From Chitinophagaceae bacterium (GTDB taxonomy: Bacteria > Bacteroidota > Bacteroidia > Chitinophagales > Chitinophagaceae), in the NCBI GenBank assembly GCA_020403425.1, contig JADBXR010000008.1, positions 124,001 to 188,000 on the forward strand: a stretch of 64,000 nucleotides of DNA, written 5' to 3'. The notes under the pieces were generated by a model. That model was not told the origin of the DNA. It searched no databases and saw only the letters and a program-made list of their open reading frames with translations. The stretch's first letter is position 1; each line of letters begins with the position of its first letter. This document shows, piece after piece, positions 18,193 through 26,807 of the stretch. The position numbers and the translations under genes were made by a program.

Positions 18193-19188
18193 TTAAGCCT
18201 GCAAAGGCCTTATTTTTTGGTTAAGTAACATCAGATCGGCCAGCACCATTGCCGTAACCGCCTCCATTACAACGGGCACCCTGAGGGCGATACAGAGATC
18301 ATGCCGCCCCTTGACAGAAAAGGTTTCCAACTCATTGGTCTCCCAATTAAGGGTAATCTGTTCTTTAGGAGTAGATGAGGTAGGCTTTATAACTATCCTG
18401 TAAATCAATTCATTGCCATTTGTTATACCGCCCACTATCCCACCTGCATGGTTGGTCTTGGTTTTTCCGGTTGCATCCAGTATCGGGTCATTATGATCTA
18501 CGCCGAACATCTTTGCAGCGGCAAAACCCGCCCCAAATTCCACCCCTTTTACGGCCGGAATGGCAAATACGGCATGGGCCAGCAGTGATTCCACCGAGTC
18601 AAAGAAATGTTCTCCCAGTCCTACCGGCAGGCCATTCACCCTGCATTCCACAATACCTCCGATGCTGTCTTTGGCCTCAATGGCTTTTTCCAGTCCTTTC
18701 TCCAGGTCCGACTCCCCGCCTATCTCGAGTATGGTGGACCGGATATCGATCCCTTTCAGCAGTTTTTTAGCGATCACACCGGCGGCCACCAGACATACGG
18801 TCAGCCGGCCGCTGAAATGGCCACCTCCCCGGAAATCTTCAAAACCGCCATATTTGGCATGAGCGGTAAAATCGGCATGTCCCGGACGCGGTACTTCCCT
18901 TTGTTTCTCATAATCCCCACTCCGGGTATTCTTGTTCTCAAAAAGGATGGTGACCGGCGCTCCGGTGGTATGGCCATTAAAGATCCCTGATTTGAAAATT
19001 GGCAGGTCGTCTTCCTTGCGGGGGGTAGTGCCTTTTTGTACCCCACCTTTCCTGCGTTCGATATCTTCCAGGAAATCGGAGACGGAAAGCGGCAGACCGG
19101 CCGGACAGCCATCTACCACCAGGCCCACGGATTCTCCATGCGATTCGCCAAAAATATGAATACGGAATATGCGGCCGAAACTGTTCAC
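18193..19188 (-). CDS. aroC: Chorismate synthase
   Basis: Last common step of the shikimate pathway: converts 5-enolpyruvylshikimate-3-phosphate to chorismate using reduced FMN. The N-terminal family signature is MNSFGRIFRIHIFGESHG, with the FMN/substrate residues in 'GESHGESVGLVVDGCPAGLP'. Other conserved patches are 'RPGHADFTAHAKYGGFEDFRGGGHFSGR' (shown in part here), 'GAGFAAAKMFGVDHND' and 'GRHDLCIALRVPVVMEA'. 331 residues, slightly shorter than the E. coli enzyme. aroA precedes it on the same strand across a 34-base repetitive spacer. Confidence 0.96.
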   Translation of the reverse strand: MNSFGRIFRIHIFGESHGESVGLVVDGCPAGLPLSVSDFLEDIERRKGGVQKGTTPRKEDDLPIFKSGIFNGHTTGAPVTILFENKNTRSGDYEKQREVPRPGHADFTAHAKYGGFEDFRGGGHFSGRLTVCLVAAGVIAKKLLKGIDIRSTILEIGGESDLEKGLEKAIEAKDSIGGIVECRVNGLPVGLGEHFFDSVESLLAHAVFAIPAVKGVEFGAGFAAAKMFGVDHNDPILDATGKTKTNHAGGIVGGITNGNELIYRIVIKPTSSTPKEQITLNWETNELETFSVKGRHDLCIALRVPVVMEAVTAMVLADLMLLNQKIRPLQA

Positions 19189-19222
19189 GGTTGTTGGTTT
19201 ATTGGTTTGTTGGTATTCTTGT
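19189..19222 (-). repeat. Degenerate GTTT/GGTT spacer between aroA and aroC
   Basis: The plus strand reads as repeats of 'ttggttt/ttgttgg'; its reverse complement resembles the gltB-gltD spacer (units of ccaataaa). It fills the whole gap between the aroA stop and the aroC start. Confidence 0.45.
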
Positions 19223-20497
19223 TTATCGGTTCACAGCAGCACCCAGTTCTTGCAGGTGCTGGTAAAAGGCAGGATAGGATTTGTTGATTGCTTCCGCCTC
19301 TTCGATGGTCACCCCGCTGCTGGCTTTTAAACCTGCCACGGCGCAGGCCATGGCGATCCGGTGGTCGTGGCGCGATTGTGTGACCCCTCCTTTTACGCCG
19401 GTACCGCCCTTGATCAGCATCAGGTCATCCTGCAGGTTGATTTCGATACCCAATTTAGCAAACTCCTGCTGTAATGTAAGGGCACGGTTGCTTTCTTTAT
19501 GGGCAAGCCGGTGTACCCCTTCGATCACAGTGGTACCTTCGCAGTAGGCAGCCAGGGCCACCAGGGGCGGGAACAGGTCCGGACAATCGTTCGCATCAAA
19601 ATGGAAAGCCTGCAAAGGCAATGGGCCGATCTCGATCTCTTCCGGGCGTATGGACAGCTGGCAACCACATGCCACCAGCGCCTCCAGCACGGCTTTATCC
19701 GCCTGTGTGGAGACGATATCCAGTCCCTGTACCGTGATCGGACCGGCAATGGCGCCGGCTACCAGCAGAAAAGCGGCTCCGCTCCAGTCGCCTTCCACCG
19801 TATACGCTAACGGGGCATGGTGCCGGACCGGCTCCTGGGAACGGGTGAAACGGAAAGAGCGATATTCGTTATTCTCCACTTCCCAGCCAAAATGTTTCAT
19901 CACCTGGAGGGTTAGGTCAATATAGGGTTTGCTTTTCAGGTCTTTAACGGTAATGGTCACATCATCGGCTCCGGCAGCCCCGAATGCCATGAGTAAACCG
20001 GTCAGGAACTGCGAACTCAGGGAGCCGTCCACTTCAATATTGGCCGGGCGTAAAGGCCCCTTGATCTGCAGTGGTAATTTCCCCTGCTGAGAGGCTACGG
20101 ATACGCCAAGCTGGGGCAATATCTGATCAAAGAAGTCCATGGGTCGGGTAAGTAGACTTCCGGTACCATTCAGTGTGATGGGCTCACTGCTCAATGCGGC
20201 AATGGGGGTGAACATACGGATGCCCAGGCCACTCTCGCCACAGTTGACCTCAGTATACCTGGGCTGGATGCCCCCTGAACGGATATGAAGGTCGCCGTTC
20301 TCTGCATACGAGATCTCAGCACCCAGTTTTTGGATCACATCGATGGCAGCAAGGTCGTCATTGCTGTTACCGGGATTACGCAGGATGGTCTCTCCCACGG
20401 TCAGCAATGCTGCGGCACAGGCCCGTTGCATACTGCTTTTACTGGCAGCGGCCCGGATCTGCCCCGATAGTTGCGAAGGTTGTATTTGTACGATCAT
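19223..20497 (-). CDS. aroA: 3-phosphoshikimate 1-carboxyvinyltransferase (EPSP synthase)
   Basis: Sixth shikimate-pathway enzyme; joins PEP to shikimate-3-phosphate. Family features include 'SKSSMQRACAAALLTVG' near the N-terminus, 'RPMDFFDQILPQLG', 'GSLSSQFLTGLL', 'VEGDWSGAAFLLVAGA', 'DCPDLFPPLVALAAYCEG' and 'SRHDHRIAMACAVAGL'. The region usually reading NAGTAMRP is GESGLGIRM here, so positions matching E. coli Thr97 and Pro101 are Leu and Met while Gly96 is kept. Those positions line the PEP/glyphosate pocket. 424 residues, normal length. It lies 38 bases behind aroB and before aroC. Confidence 0.94.
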   Translation of the reverse strand: MIVQIQPSQLSGQIRAAASKSSMQRACAAALLTVGETILRNPGNSNDDLAAIDVIQKLGAEISYAENGDLHIRSGGIQPRYTEVNCGESGLGIRMFTPIAALSSEPITLNGTGSLLTRPMDFFDQILPQLGVSVASQQGKLPLQIKGPLRPANIEVDGSLSSQFLTGLLMAFGAAGADDVTITVKDLKSKPYIDLTLQVMKHFGWEVENNEYRSFRFTRSQEPVRHHAPLAYTVEGDWSGAAFLLVAGAIAGPITVQGLDIVSTQADKAVLEALVACGCQLSIRPEEIEIGPLPLQAFHFDANDCPDLFPPLVALAAYCEGTTVIEGVHRLAHKESNRALTLQQEFAKLGIEINLQDDLMLIKGGTGVKGGVTQSRHDHRIAMACAVAGLKASSGVTIEEAEAINKSYPAFYQHLQELGAAVNR

Positions 20498-20535
20498 TCT
20501 TGGATTGCGGATTACGGATCAGGTGTTTTTCCTGT

Positions 20536-21561
20536 TTATTTTCCGAATTGTTTGAAGATGTCCTGGAGCTGAACAAGCAACAATGGCTGCACCACTCCTT
20601 TTCCGATCTTTTCCAGCAGGATATAGTTGATGCTCACATTGTCTTTCTTCTTGTCCATCATCAGGACCTTGAAGGCTTTTTTGGTATTGAACTGGGCCAG
20701 CGTGGGCAAACCATATTGTTCCAGCACTTTTACCACCAGTTCGGCACCTGTGAAATGTTTGAGTTGCTGCGACATCACCGCCGCATAGGTCATCCCGATG
20801 CTGATGGCCTGGCCATGGCTCAATTCATACATATTCTCAATGGCGTGCCCCAGCGTATGTCCGAAATTCAACAGTTTACGTTCTCCCTGTTCGAACTCAT
20901 CGCCCTGCACCACTTTGGTTTTGATCAGGACATTCTGTTCGATGAGCGCGGACAGGAGTTTCCCGTTCTTCTGATAGTCAGAGAGCTTGTGTTTCTGCAG
21001 CTGGCGGAACATGACCGCATCCTTGATGCAGGCATGTTTGATGATCTCCGCAAAACCGTTCTGCCATTCAGCTTTGGGCAGGGTTGCCAGGAACGAGGTA
21101 TCGAACAGCAGGAAAGCAGGTTGCCTGATCAGCCCTACCATGTTCTTATACACACCCACATCGATCCCGTTCTTGCCACCGATGGATGCGTCCACCATGG
21201 CCAGCAGGGAAGTAGGTACGAACCCGAAACGAATGCCGCGCATATAGATACCGGCCACATAACCAGTGATATCAGTTACCACGCCGCCACCAACCCCGAT
21301 CAGGGTGGTTTTGCGGTCGGCCCCGAGGGCAATGAGCTGATCGATCACCACATCGACCGTTTGCTGTACTTTATATTTTTCCCCGGCTTTGAGTACGATG
21401 GTGTTCCAGCCTTTGAATTTCTTCTTGTGTTTGGCAAAAACATGTTCATCCGTAACGATGACCGCATTTTCTTTGGGCGCCAGTTTCTCTACCTGCGCAA
21501 AATCGGCATCGAAATAATACGCTACCGTAGTATTCGAGAATGTAAAACTTCTTTTTTTCAT
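20536..21561 (-). CDS. aroB: 3-dehydroquinate synthase
   Basis: Second shikimate-pathway enzyme; converts DAHP to 3-dehydroquinate with catalytic NAD and a divalent metal. The signature regions are 'GVGGGVVTDITGYVAGIYMRG' (NAD binding), 'PTSLLAMVDASIGGKNGID', 'GLIRQPAFLLFD', 'GFAEIIKHACIKD' and the metal-ligand block 'LNFGHTLGHAIE'. 341 residues, typical. The start is an ATG (MKKRSFTFSNTTVAYYF). It follows the aroG-chorismate mutase gene across an inverted-repeat spacer and precedes aroA. Confidence 0.96.
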   Translation of the reverse strand: MKKRSFTFSNTTVAYYFDADFAQVEKLAPKENAVIVTDEHVFAKHKKKFKGWNTIVLKAGEKYKVQQTVDVVIDQLIALGADRKTTLIGVGGGVVTDITGYVAGIYMRGIRFGFVPTSLLAMVDASIGGKNGIDVGVYKNMVGLIRQPAFLLFDTSFLATLPKAEWQNGFAEIIKHACIKDAVMFRQLQKHKLSDYQKNGKLLSALIEQNVLIKTKVVQGDEFEQGERKLLNFGHTLGHAIENMYELSHGQAISIGMTYAAVMSQQLKHFTGAELVVKVLEQYGLPTLAQFNTKKAFKVLMMDKKKDNVSINYILLEKIGKGVVQPLLLVQLQDIFKQFGK

Positions 21562-21572
21562 GAGATTAGCGA

Positions 21573-21628
21573 ATTAGCGGATATCGGATCGGCGGATTGA
21601 ATCATTCGCCGATCCGTTGATCCGTAAT
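21573..21628. repeat. GCGGAT-type inverted repeat between aroG and aroB
   Basis: Arms 21573-21594 and 21607-21628 are nearly perfect inverted copies of about 22 bp, containing a perfect CGGATCGGCG/CGCCGATCCG core with a 12-base loop. No T-run follows on either strand. The same word set recurs at 24679-24767. Confidence 0.7.
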
Positions 21629-21635
21629 GCGTGAA

Positions 21636-22721
21636 TTAGGAATTCATGATCTTGTTCTGGTGGTTGATGCTTTCCATGTGTACGGCATCAAAGTATTTGG
21701 TCACGAACTCCTTGCTCAGACCCAACTTATCTCCTTTGGCGAAAGCCCGCTCAAGGATGCTGTTCCAGCGGTTGGTCTGCAGGATGGTGATATCATTCTC
21801 TTTCTTGTATTTACCGATGCTTTCGGCCACTTTCATACGCTGTCCGAGGATCTGCATCAGTTCATCATCCAGGTTGTTGATCTGCTGACGCAGTTTTTCG
21901 AGTGCGGCATGGTACTCAGGTGAGGCCACATCTTCTTTTCTCCAGCGGATACTGCTGATCATTTCACCCAGTTTTTCCGGGGTGATCTGCTGTTTGGCAT
22001 CGCTCCAGGCATTGTCCGGATCGATATGGCTTTCCACGATCAGTCCGTCAAAATCAAGGTCGATCGCTGTCTGCGCCACTTCCTGTAAAATATCCCTTCT
22101 TCCGCAGATATGTGATGGATCATTGATCATCAGCAGTTCCGGGTAACGGCGTTTCATTTCAATGGCCAGGTGCCACATAGGGGCATTCCGGTATTCTGTA
22201 TTACCATAAGAGCTGAAGCCACGGTGTATCAGTCCGATATGTTTGATACCGGCTTTTGCCACACGCTCCATGGCACCGATCCATAGTTCCAGGTCGGGAT
22301 TGATGGGGTTCTTGATCAGTACGGGCACATCCACACCACGCAGGGCATCGGCCACGTCCTGCACACTGAACGGGTTGACCGTGGTACGGGCACCGATCCA
22401 AAGTACATCCACGCCAAAATGCAGTGCATCTTCTACCTGTTTACCGGTAGCCACTTCCACGGCCACGGGTAAACCCGACGCCTTTCTCGCAGCCTGCAAC
22501 CAGGGCAGGCCCTTGGTACCAATGCCCTCAAAACTGCCTGGGCGGGTACGGGGTTTCCAGATACCTGCACGCAGGATATCCACTTTACCTGTTGCGGCCA
22601 AACGTAAGGCCGTTTGCATTACCTGCTCTTCTGTTTCGGCGCTGCAGGGACCTGAAATAATGAGTGGACGCTTCTGTAATAATGCTTCCACGGATGTTGC
22701 CTGTTCAATTACTTGCTCCAT
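21636..22721 (-). CDS. aroG: Bifunctional DAHP synthase / chorismate mutase
   Basis: First enzyme of the shikimate pathway fused to the branch-point chorismate mutase. Residues about 1-255 are a class-I (KDPG-aldolase-like) DAHP synthase with 'ISGPCSAETEEQV', 'AGIWKPRTRPGSFEG', 'LWIGARTTVNPF', 'GFSSYGNTEYRN' and 'INDPSHICGRRD'. Residues about 265-350 are an all-helical AroQ-type chorismate mutase ('LEKLRQQINNLDDELMQILGQRM'). The fusion is typical for Bacteroidota and allows feedback control of the synthase through the mutase domain. I use the ATG at 22721 (MEQVIEQAT, 362 residues); the upstream track start adds 20 residues with no family likeness. It is followed by aroB. Confidence 0.93.
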   Translation of the reverse strand: MEQVIEQATSVEALLQKRPLIISGPCSAETEEQVMQTALRLAATGKVDILRAGIWKPRTRPGSFEGIGTKGLPWLQAARKASGLPVAVEVATGKQVEDALHFGVDVLWIGARTTVNPFSVQDVADALRGVDVPVLIKNPINPDLELWIGAMERVAKAGIKHIGLIHRGFSSYGNTEYRNAPMWHLAIEMKRRYPELLMINDPSHICGRRDILQEVAQTAIDLDFDGLIVESHIDPDNAWSDAKQQITPEKLGEMISSIRWRKEDVASPEYHAALEKLRQQINNLDDELMQILGQRMKVAESIGKYKKENDITILQTNRWNSILERAFAKGDKLGLSKEFVTKYFDAVHMESINHQNKIMNS

Positions 22722-22832
22722 GTTGTGTTTTGTTACTGTTTGTATGTATGATATTGTTGTATCGGTGTCGGGGCGACCCATGTGCTGGCCGGCAATCTAT
22801 CACCAGTCCACAGGTCAACCCTCACCTTCATT

Positions 22833-24545
22833 TTACCCTTCTCCTCTCCTGGGACGTTTCGAATATCCTGCTGGACCGCCACTATCCGCATCGTTCATAC
22901 GGATACGTCTGCCCTTATAACTTTTCCCATCCAGTGAGCGGATCATCTGCTGCGCCGCTCCTCTTTCGATCTCGATCCAGCTGTTCATGTCCTTCATATC
23001 GATCTTGCCCAGCACATCTTTTTTCAGGTCGCTCATATCCAGGATGAACTGGAGGAAGCTGGCTTTGAAAAAACCATCTTTGGTTCCCAGGTTCACGAAC
23101 AAACGGCTATAACCGCCACCCCTTGCATATTCCTTACGGCCATCTCCCCTGCCCATGTTCCTGTCGTCCCTTCTCCTGCCAAAATCTTCCCTGCTTCCGG
23201 GCTCCTTACGATCGCGACTGCGCAGGTTCAGGTCCTCGGCGTTCTCGTAGTATTTCAGGAACCGATCGAACTCCATGGCAGCTACGCGCTTCAGCACATC
23301 TTCCTTGCTTACATCGGCAAATTTCTCTGCCAGCATGGGAACATAGGTCTCATAATCACCGTGACTGATGTCGGCCGACAGTAATTTATCCATGAAAAAG
23401 AAGAACTGTTTCCTGCACACGTCCTTACCGCTGGGTATATCCAGTTTATGGAACTCCGATTTGTTGATGCGTTCGATCTGTTTCAGCTTGTACATCTCTT
23501 TGGCATGTACAATGGAGATACAGATCCCCTGGTTACCCGCGCGACCTGTACGGCCGCTGCGGTGGGTGTATACTTCCACATCATCCGGCAACTCGTAGTT
23601 GATCACGTGGCTGATACCGGCCACATCGATACCGCGGGCGGCCACATCGGTCGCGATCAGCAACTGCAGGCTCTTATCACGGAACTGGCCCATTACGCGG
23701 TCACGCTGTTGCTGCGTAAGGTCACCGTGCAGAGCATCGATATCGTACCCTTCCCTTGTCAAACGTTCAGAGATCTCCTGGGCATCGGCCTTGGTACGGG
23801 TAAAAATGATCCCATAGATACCCGGGTTAAAGTCGATGATCCTTTTCAGCGTTTCATAACGGTGCTGCGCCGTGGTAACATAGTACTGGTGATCAATGCT
23901 CTTATTGGTCGTATTCACCTTTCCTACGGTCACCTCTTTGGGGTCACTCATGTACTTCTTGCTCACCTTACGGATCTCAGGTGGCATGGTAGCACTGAAC
24001 AACCAGGTACTTTCCCTTGCCGGGGTATTCTTGAGAATGAACTCGATATCATCCTGAAAACCCATGTTCAGCATTTCATCCGCTTCATCCAGTACCACAT
24101 ACCTGATCTGCTCCAGGTTGATCGCTTTGCGCTCGATCAGGTCGATCAGACGGCCCGGTGTTGCCACCACGATCTGTACGCCCCTTTTCAGGTCGCGGAT
24201 CTGTAATCCGATAGAAGCACCACCATACACAGCCACTACCGATACCCCAGTCATGTATTTTTTAAAGAGCTCTATTTCCTTTACGATCTGCAGGCAGAGT
24301 TCCCTTGTGGGACAAACCACCAGCGCCTGCGGATATTTTGCCGCGGCATCAATAATATGCAGCAAAGGCAGGCCAAATGCCGCCGTTTTGCCGGTTCCCG
24401 TTTGCGCCAGGCCAATAAAGTCCTTGGTGCCGCTCAGCAATACGGGGATTGCCTGTTCTTGTATTGCGGTCGGGTTCACATACCCCAACTCATCCGTTGC
24501 CTGAATCAATCTAGCATCAATTCCCAACGCTTCAAATGTCGTCAT
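22833..24545 (-). CDS. DEAD-box RNA helicase, DbpA/CsdA type
   Basis: ATP-dependent RNA helicase, probably for ribosome assembly or cold-stress RNA unwinding. It has a Q motif (GYVNPTAIQEQAIP), motif I AQTGTGKT at 48-55, PTREL, DEAD at 153-156, SAT, and motif VI HRSGRTGRAG. An Arg/Gly/Asp-rich linker near 430-475 (GRRRDDRNMGRGDGRKEY) leads to a C-terminal DbpA-like RNA-binding domain (RLFVNLGTKDGFF ... GRRIRM). 570 residues from the ATG at 24545; the track start is a TTG seven codons upstream that lies in the promoter-like CAAAGGTA. It sits inside the aromatic gene string but appears to have its own promoter. Confidence 0.93.
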   Translation of the reverse strand: MTTFEALGIDARLIQATDELGYVNPTAIQEQAIPVLLSGTKDFIGLAQTGTGKTAAFGLPLLHIIDAAAKYPQALVVCPTRELCLQIVKEIELFKKYMTGVSVVAVYGGASIGLQIRDLKRGVQIVVATPGRLIDLIERKAINLEQIRYVVLDEADEMLNMGFQDDIEFILKNTPARESTWLFSATMPPEIRKVSKKYMSDPKEVTVGKVNTTNKSIDHQYYVTTAQHRYETLKRIIDFNPGIYGIIFTRTKADAQEISERLTREGYDIDALHGDLTQQQRDRVMGQFRDKSLQLLIATDVAARGIDVAGISHVINYELPDDVEVYTHRSGRTGRAGNQGICISIVHAKEMYKLKQIERINKSEFHKLDIPSGKDVCRKQFFFFMDKLLSADISHGDYETYVPMLAEKFADVSKEDVLKRVAAMEFDRFLKYYENAEDLNLRSRDRKEPGSREDFGRRRDDRNMGRGDGRKEYARGGGYSRLFVNLGTKDGFFKASFLQFILDMSDLKKDVLGKIDMKDMNSWIEIERGAAQQMIRSLDGKSYKGRRIRMNDADSGGPAGYSKRPRRGEG

Positions 24546-24563
24546 GTAATAAAAAATTTGGTG

Positions 24564-24571
24564 CAAAGGTA
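24564..24571 (-). promoter_or_regulatory. -7 box of the helicase promoter
   Basis: The minus strand reads TACCTTTG, a match to TAnnTTTG, 18 bases before the ATG at 24545. The helicase is thus likely to have its own promoter inside the aromatic cluster. No clear -33 box. Confidence 0.55.
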
Positions 24572-24678
24572 CTTTTTATATACCTCTTTACCCTTTTTTT
24601 GTTTGAAACCCAGCAGCAGCGTGGATTTCAGCTGTTCTTGCGTCGCACACTTGTACTTCCATTCCTCCTATCGGCTAT

Positions 24679-24767
24679 GATTGGCGGATTAGCGGATGGC
24701 GGATCGGCGAATTAGAAAATAACTATTAAACCCGATCCGTTAATCCGTGATCCGCAAATCCGGAATC
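24679..24767. repeat. GCGGAT-type inverted repeat downstream of tyrA
   Basis: The left arm (about 24679-24707, units GCGGATT/GCGGAT/CGGATCGG) faces an imperfect inverted right arm (about 24732-24767, units CCGATCCG/ATCCGTGATCCG). The right arm touches the tyrA stop codon. It shares words with the element at 21573-21628, so both look like members of one dispersed intergenic family. Confidence 0.6.
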
Positions 24768-25605
24768 ATTTCAAGATCCGCCGGATCCCGTTCGCTTTTT
24801 CTATCAATTCTGCCAGGTATTCATAATTCTCCTTCTCCAGGCAGGACTTGAATTTTCTCAGCTGCGCAATATGCTCATTCAAAACATCCAACACATTATC
24901 TTTATTCTGCATAAATATAGGCACCCACATGGCCGGATTACTTTTGGCCAAACGCACCGTACTTTCAAAACCACCACTGGCCAGCTCAAAAATGGCATCT
25001 TCTTCCCGCTCCTTCTCCAGTACCGTATTGGCCAGGGCAAAGGAAGTGATATGGGAGATATGGCTCACATAGGCCACATGCACATCATGGTCTTCCGCAT
25101 CCATGTATACGATGTGCATGCCCAGCAATCCGTACAACTGCTCCACCAGTGCCACCGCATCTGCATCACTGTTCTCTTTGTTACAGATCACCGTGGCCTT
25201 TTTCTCAAAAGCATTTTTCACGGCCGCTTCCGGTCCGCTGTATTCGGTTCCCCACATGGGGTGGGTGGCCACAAAACGACCGCGTTTGGGGCTTTGCATC
25301 GCCGCTTCACAGATCGTTTTTTTGGTGGATCCCACATCCATGACCACCTGCCGATCCACCATTTGTAATACCAGCGGCAACAATGCTTCTGCGGCGTTGA
25401 TGGGCGTGGCCAGTATCACCAGGCCGGACTCCTGTACGGCAGCGTGTAATTCCTTCACTTCATCCACCAGGCCCAGCGCAAGCGCTTTCTGTGCATGTTC
25501 CGGATTGGCATCCACGCCGATCAGTTTGGTGGCGAAACCTTTTTCCTTCAGTGTCAGGGCCATGGAACCTCCAATAAGTCCGACACCGATTATGGTAATT
25601 GTCAT
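24766..25605 (-). CDS. tyrA: Prephenate dehydrogenase
   Basis: Oxidative decarboxylation of prephenate to 4-hydroxyphenylpyruvate, the tyrosine branch. The N-terminal dinucleotide-binding loop is ITIIGVGLIGGS (3-14). The prephenate-site patch 'HPMWGTEYSGPEAA' and 'VAYVSHISHITSFALA' match the TyrA family. 279 residues, a monofunctional enzyme without mutase or ACT domain, since the mutase is fused to AroG. It lies 38 bases behind the aminotransferase gene and is presumably co-transcribed from the pheA promoter. Confidence 0.94.
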   Translation of the reverse strand: MTITIIGVGLIGGSMALTLKEKGFATKLIGVDANPEHAQKALALGLVDEVKELHAAVQESGLVILATPINAAEALLPLVLQMVDRQVVMDVGSTKKTICEAAMQSPKRGRFVATHPMWGTEYSGPEAAVKNAFEKKATVICNKENSDADAVALVEQLYGLLGMHIVYMDAEDHDVHVAYVSHISHITSFALANTVLEKEREEDAIFELASGGFESTVRLAKSNPAMWVPIFMQNKDNVLDVLNEHIAQLRKFKSCLEKENYEYLAELIEKANGIRRILK

Positions 25606-25643
25606 TGTAATTAGTAGTTAGTCATTAGGAATTAGTTATGTCA

Positions 25644-26804
25644 TCAACGGCTCTCGCGGATCCTCTTTATCGCTTCCCCGAATCTTTCGATGCTTCCACA
25701 GAGACTTACCCTGATATATCCGTCCCCGGCAGTTCCGAAGATGCCGCCAGGTGTGATGAATACATTGGCCTGGTAAAGTACTTCATCGCTCAGTTCATAA
25801 CCGCTGCTGTATTTAGCAGGGATCTTTGCCCATACGAACAGGCCTACCTGGTTCCTGGAAAACTCGCAGTCCAGTAGGTTCAGCAGTTCAAATACCTTTT
25901 CCCTGCGTTCCGTGTAAATGGCATTGATATCATCGTACCAGTCTTTTCCCAATCCCAGCGCTTTGGCTGCAGCCAGTTGCAGGGGCAGGAACATACCGCT
26001 GTCCATATTGCTTTTGAAGCGGAGGATCTCCTCTACCCTTTCTTTGGCCGCACAGATCATTCCGACCCGCCATCCGGCCATGTTCTGGCTTTTACTCAGC
26101 GAATTCAGCTCGATCACCACTTCTTTGGCGCCATCCATGGCCAGCAGGCTCATGGGTTCAGGATTCAGGATGAAACTATAGGGGTTATCGTGACAAACCA
26201 GGATATTGTGTTTCTTGCCAAAAGCCACGATCTTCTCGAATAAAGACCGTGTAGGCAATTGTCCGGTAGGCATATGCGGGTAGTTGACCCATAGCAGCTT
26301 CACTTTACTGAGGTCCGTTTTCTCCAGTTCGGCAAAATCGGGTTCCCAGTTGTTCGCTTCTTTCATCTCATAAGGCACCGGTTTGCCACCCGCCAGTTTT
26401 ACCGCACTGCTGTAGGTTGGATAACCTGGGTTGGGTATCAGGGCCTCATCCCCTTCATTCAGGTAGGTCATACAGATATGCATGATACCTTCCTTACTGC
26501 CGATCAGTGGCAGCACTTCGGTTTCCGGGTCCAGGGCAACACCATACCAGGCAGCGTACCAGTCGGCAATGGCCTTGCGCAATACGGGCGATCCCTTATA
26601 GCTTTGATAAGCATGGGTATTGGGCTTTTCGGCCTCTTCCTGCAATACTTTGATCACATCGGGATGCGGGGGCAGGTCCGGACTGCCGATACCGAGGTTG
26701 ATGATGTTCTTGCCCTGTTTGTTTAGCTGCTCTATTTCGCGCAGTTTCTGCGAAAAATAGTATTCACCGATACCTTCCAGCCTCTTTGAAGTAGCTACTG
26801 TCAT
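25644..26804 (-). CDS. PLP aminotransferase, aromatic cluster
   Basis: Class I/II fold-type-I aminotransferase of 386 residues. The PLP lysine is Lys239 in 'LNSLSKSQNMAGWRVG'; 'YPTYSSAVKLAGG', 'NYPHMPTG' (174-181) and 'CHDNPYSFI' are the cofactor-contact motifs. Lying between pheA and tyrA, with a three-base gap to pheA, it most likely makes phenylalanine and tyrosine from their 2-oxo acids, or transaminates prephenate. The same subfamily includes aspartate and LL-diaminopimelate aminotransferases, so the substrate is an inference from context. Confidence 0.88.
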   Translation of the reverse strand: MTVATSKRLEGIGEYYFSQKLREIEQLNKQGKNIINLGIGSPDLPPHPDVIKVLQEEAEKPNTHAYQSYKGSPVLRKAIADWYAAWYGVALDPETEVLPLIGSKEGIMHICMTYLNEGDEALIPNPGYPTYSSAVKLAGGKPVPYEMKEANNWEPDFAELEKTDLSKVKLLWVNYPHMPTGQLPTRSLFEKIVAFGKKHNILVCHDNPYSFILNPEPMSLLAMDGAKEVVIELNSLSKSQNMAGWRVGMICAAKERVEEILRFKSNMDSGMFLPLQLAAAKALGLGKDWYDDINAIYTERREKVFELLNLLDCEFSRNQVGLFVWAKIPAKYSSGYELSDEVLYQANVFITPGGIFGTAGDGYIRVSLCGSIERFGEAIKRIRESR

Positions 26805-26807
26805 ATA

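Noticed and set aside
20407-21600. 397-residue plus-strand ORF opposite aroB
   Set aside because: Antisense shadow of aroB, an unmistakable gene; His/Asp/Gln-rich translation with no family features.
22722-22781. 20-residue extension of the DAHP synthase/mutase
   Set aside because: Not family-like and rich in Thr/Ile from low-complexity upstream sequence; MEQVIEQ is a better start.
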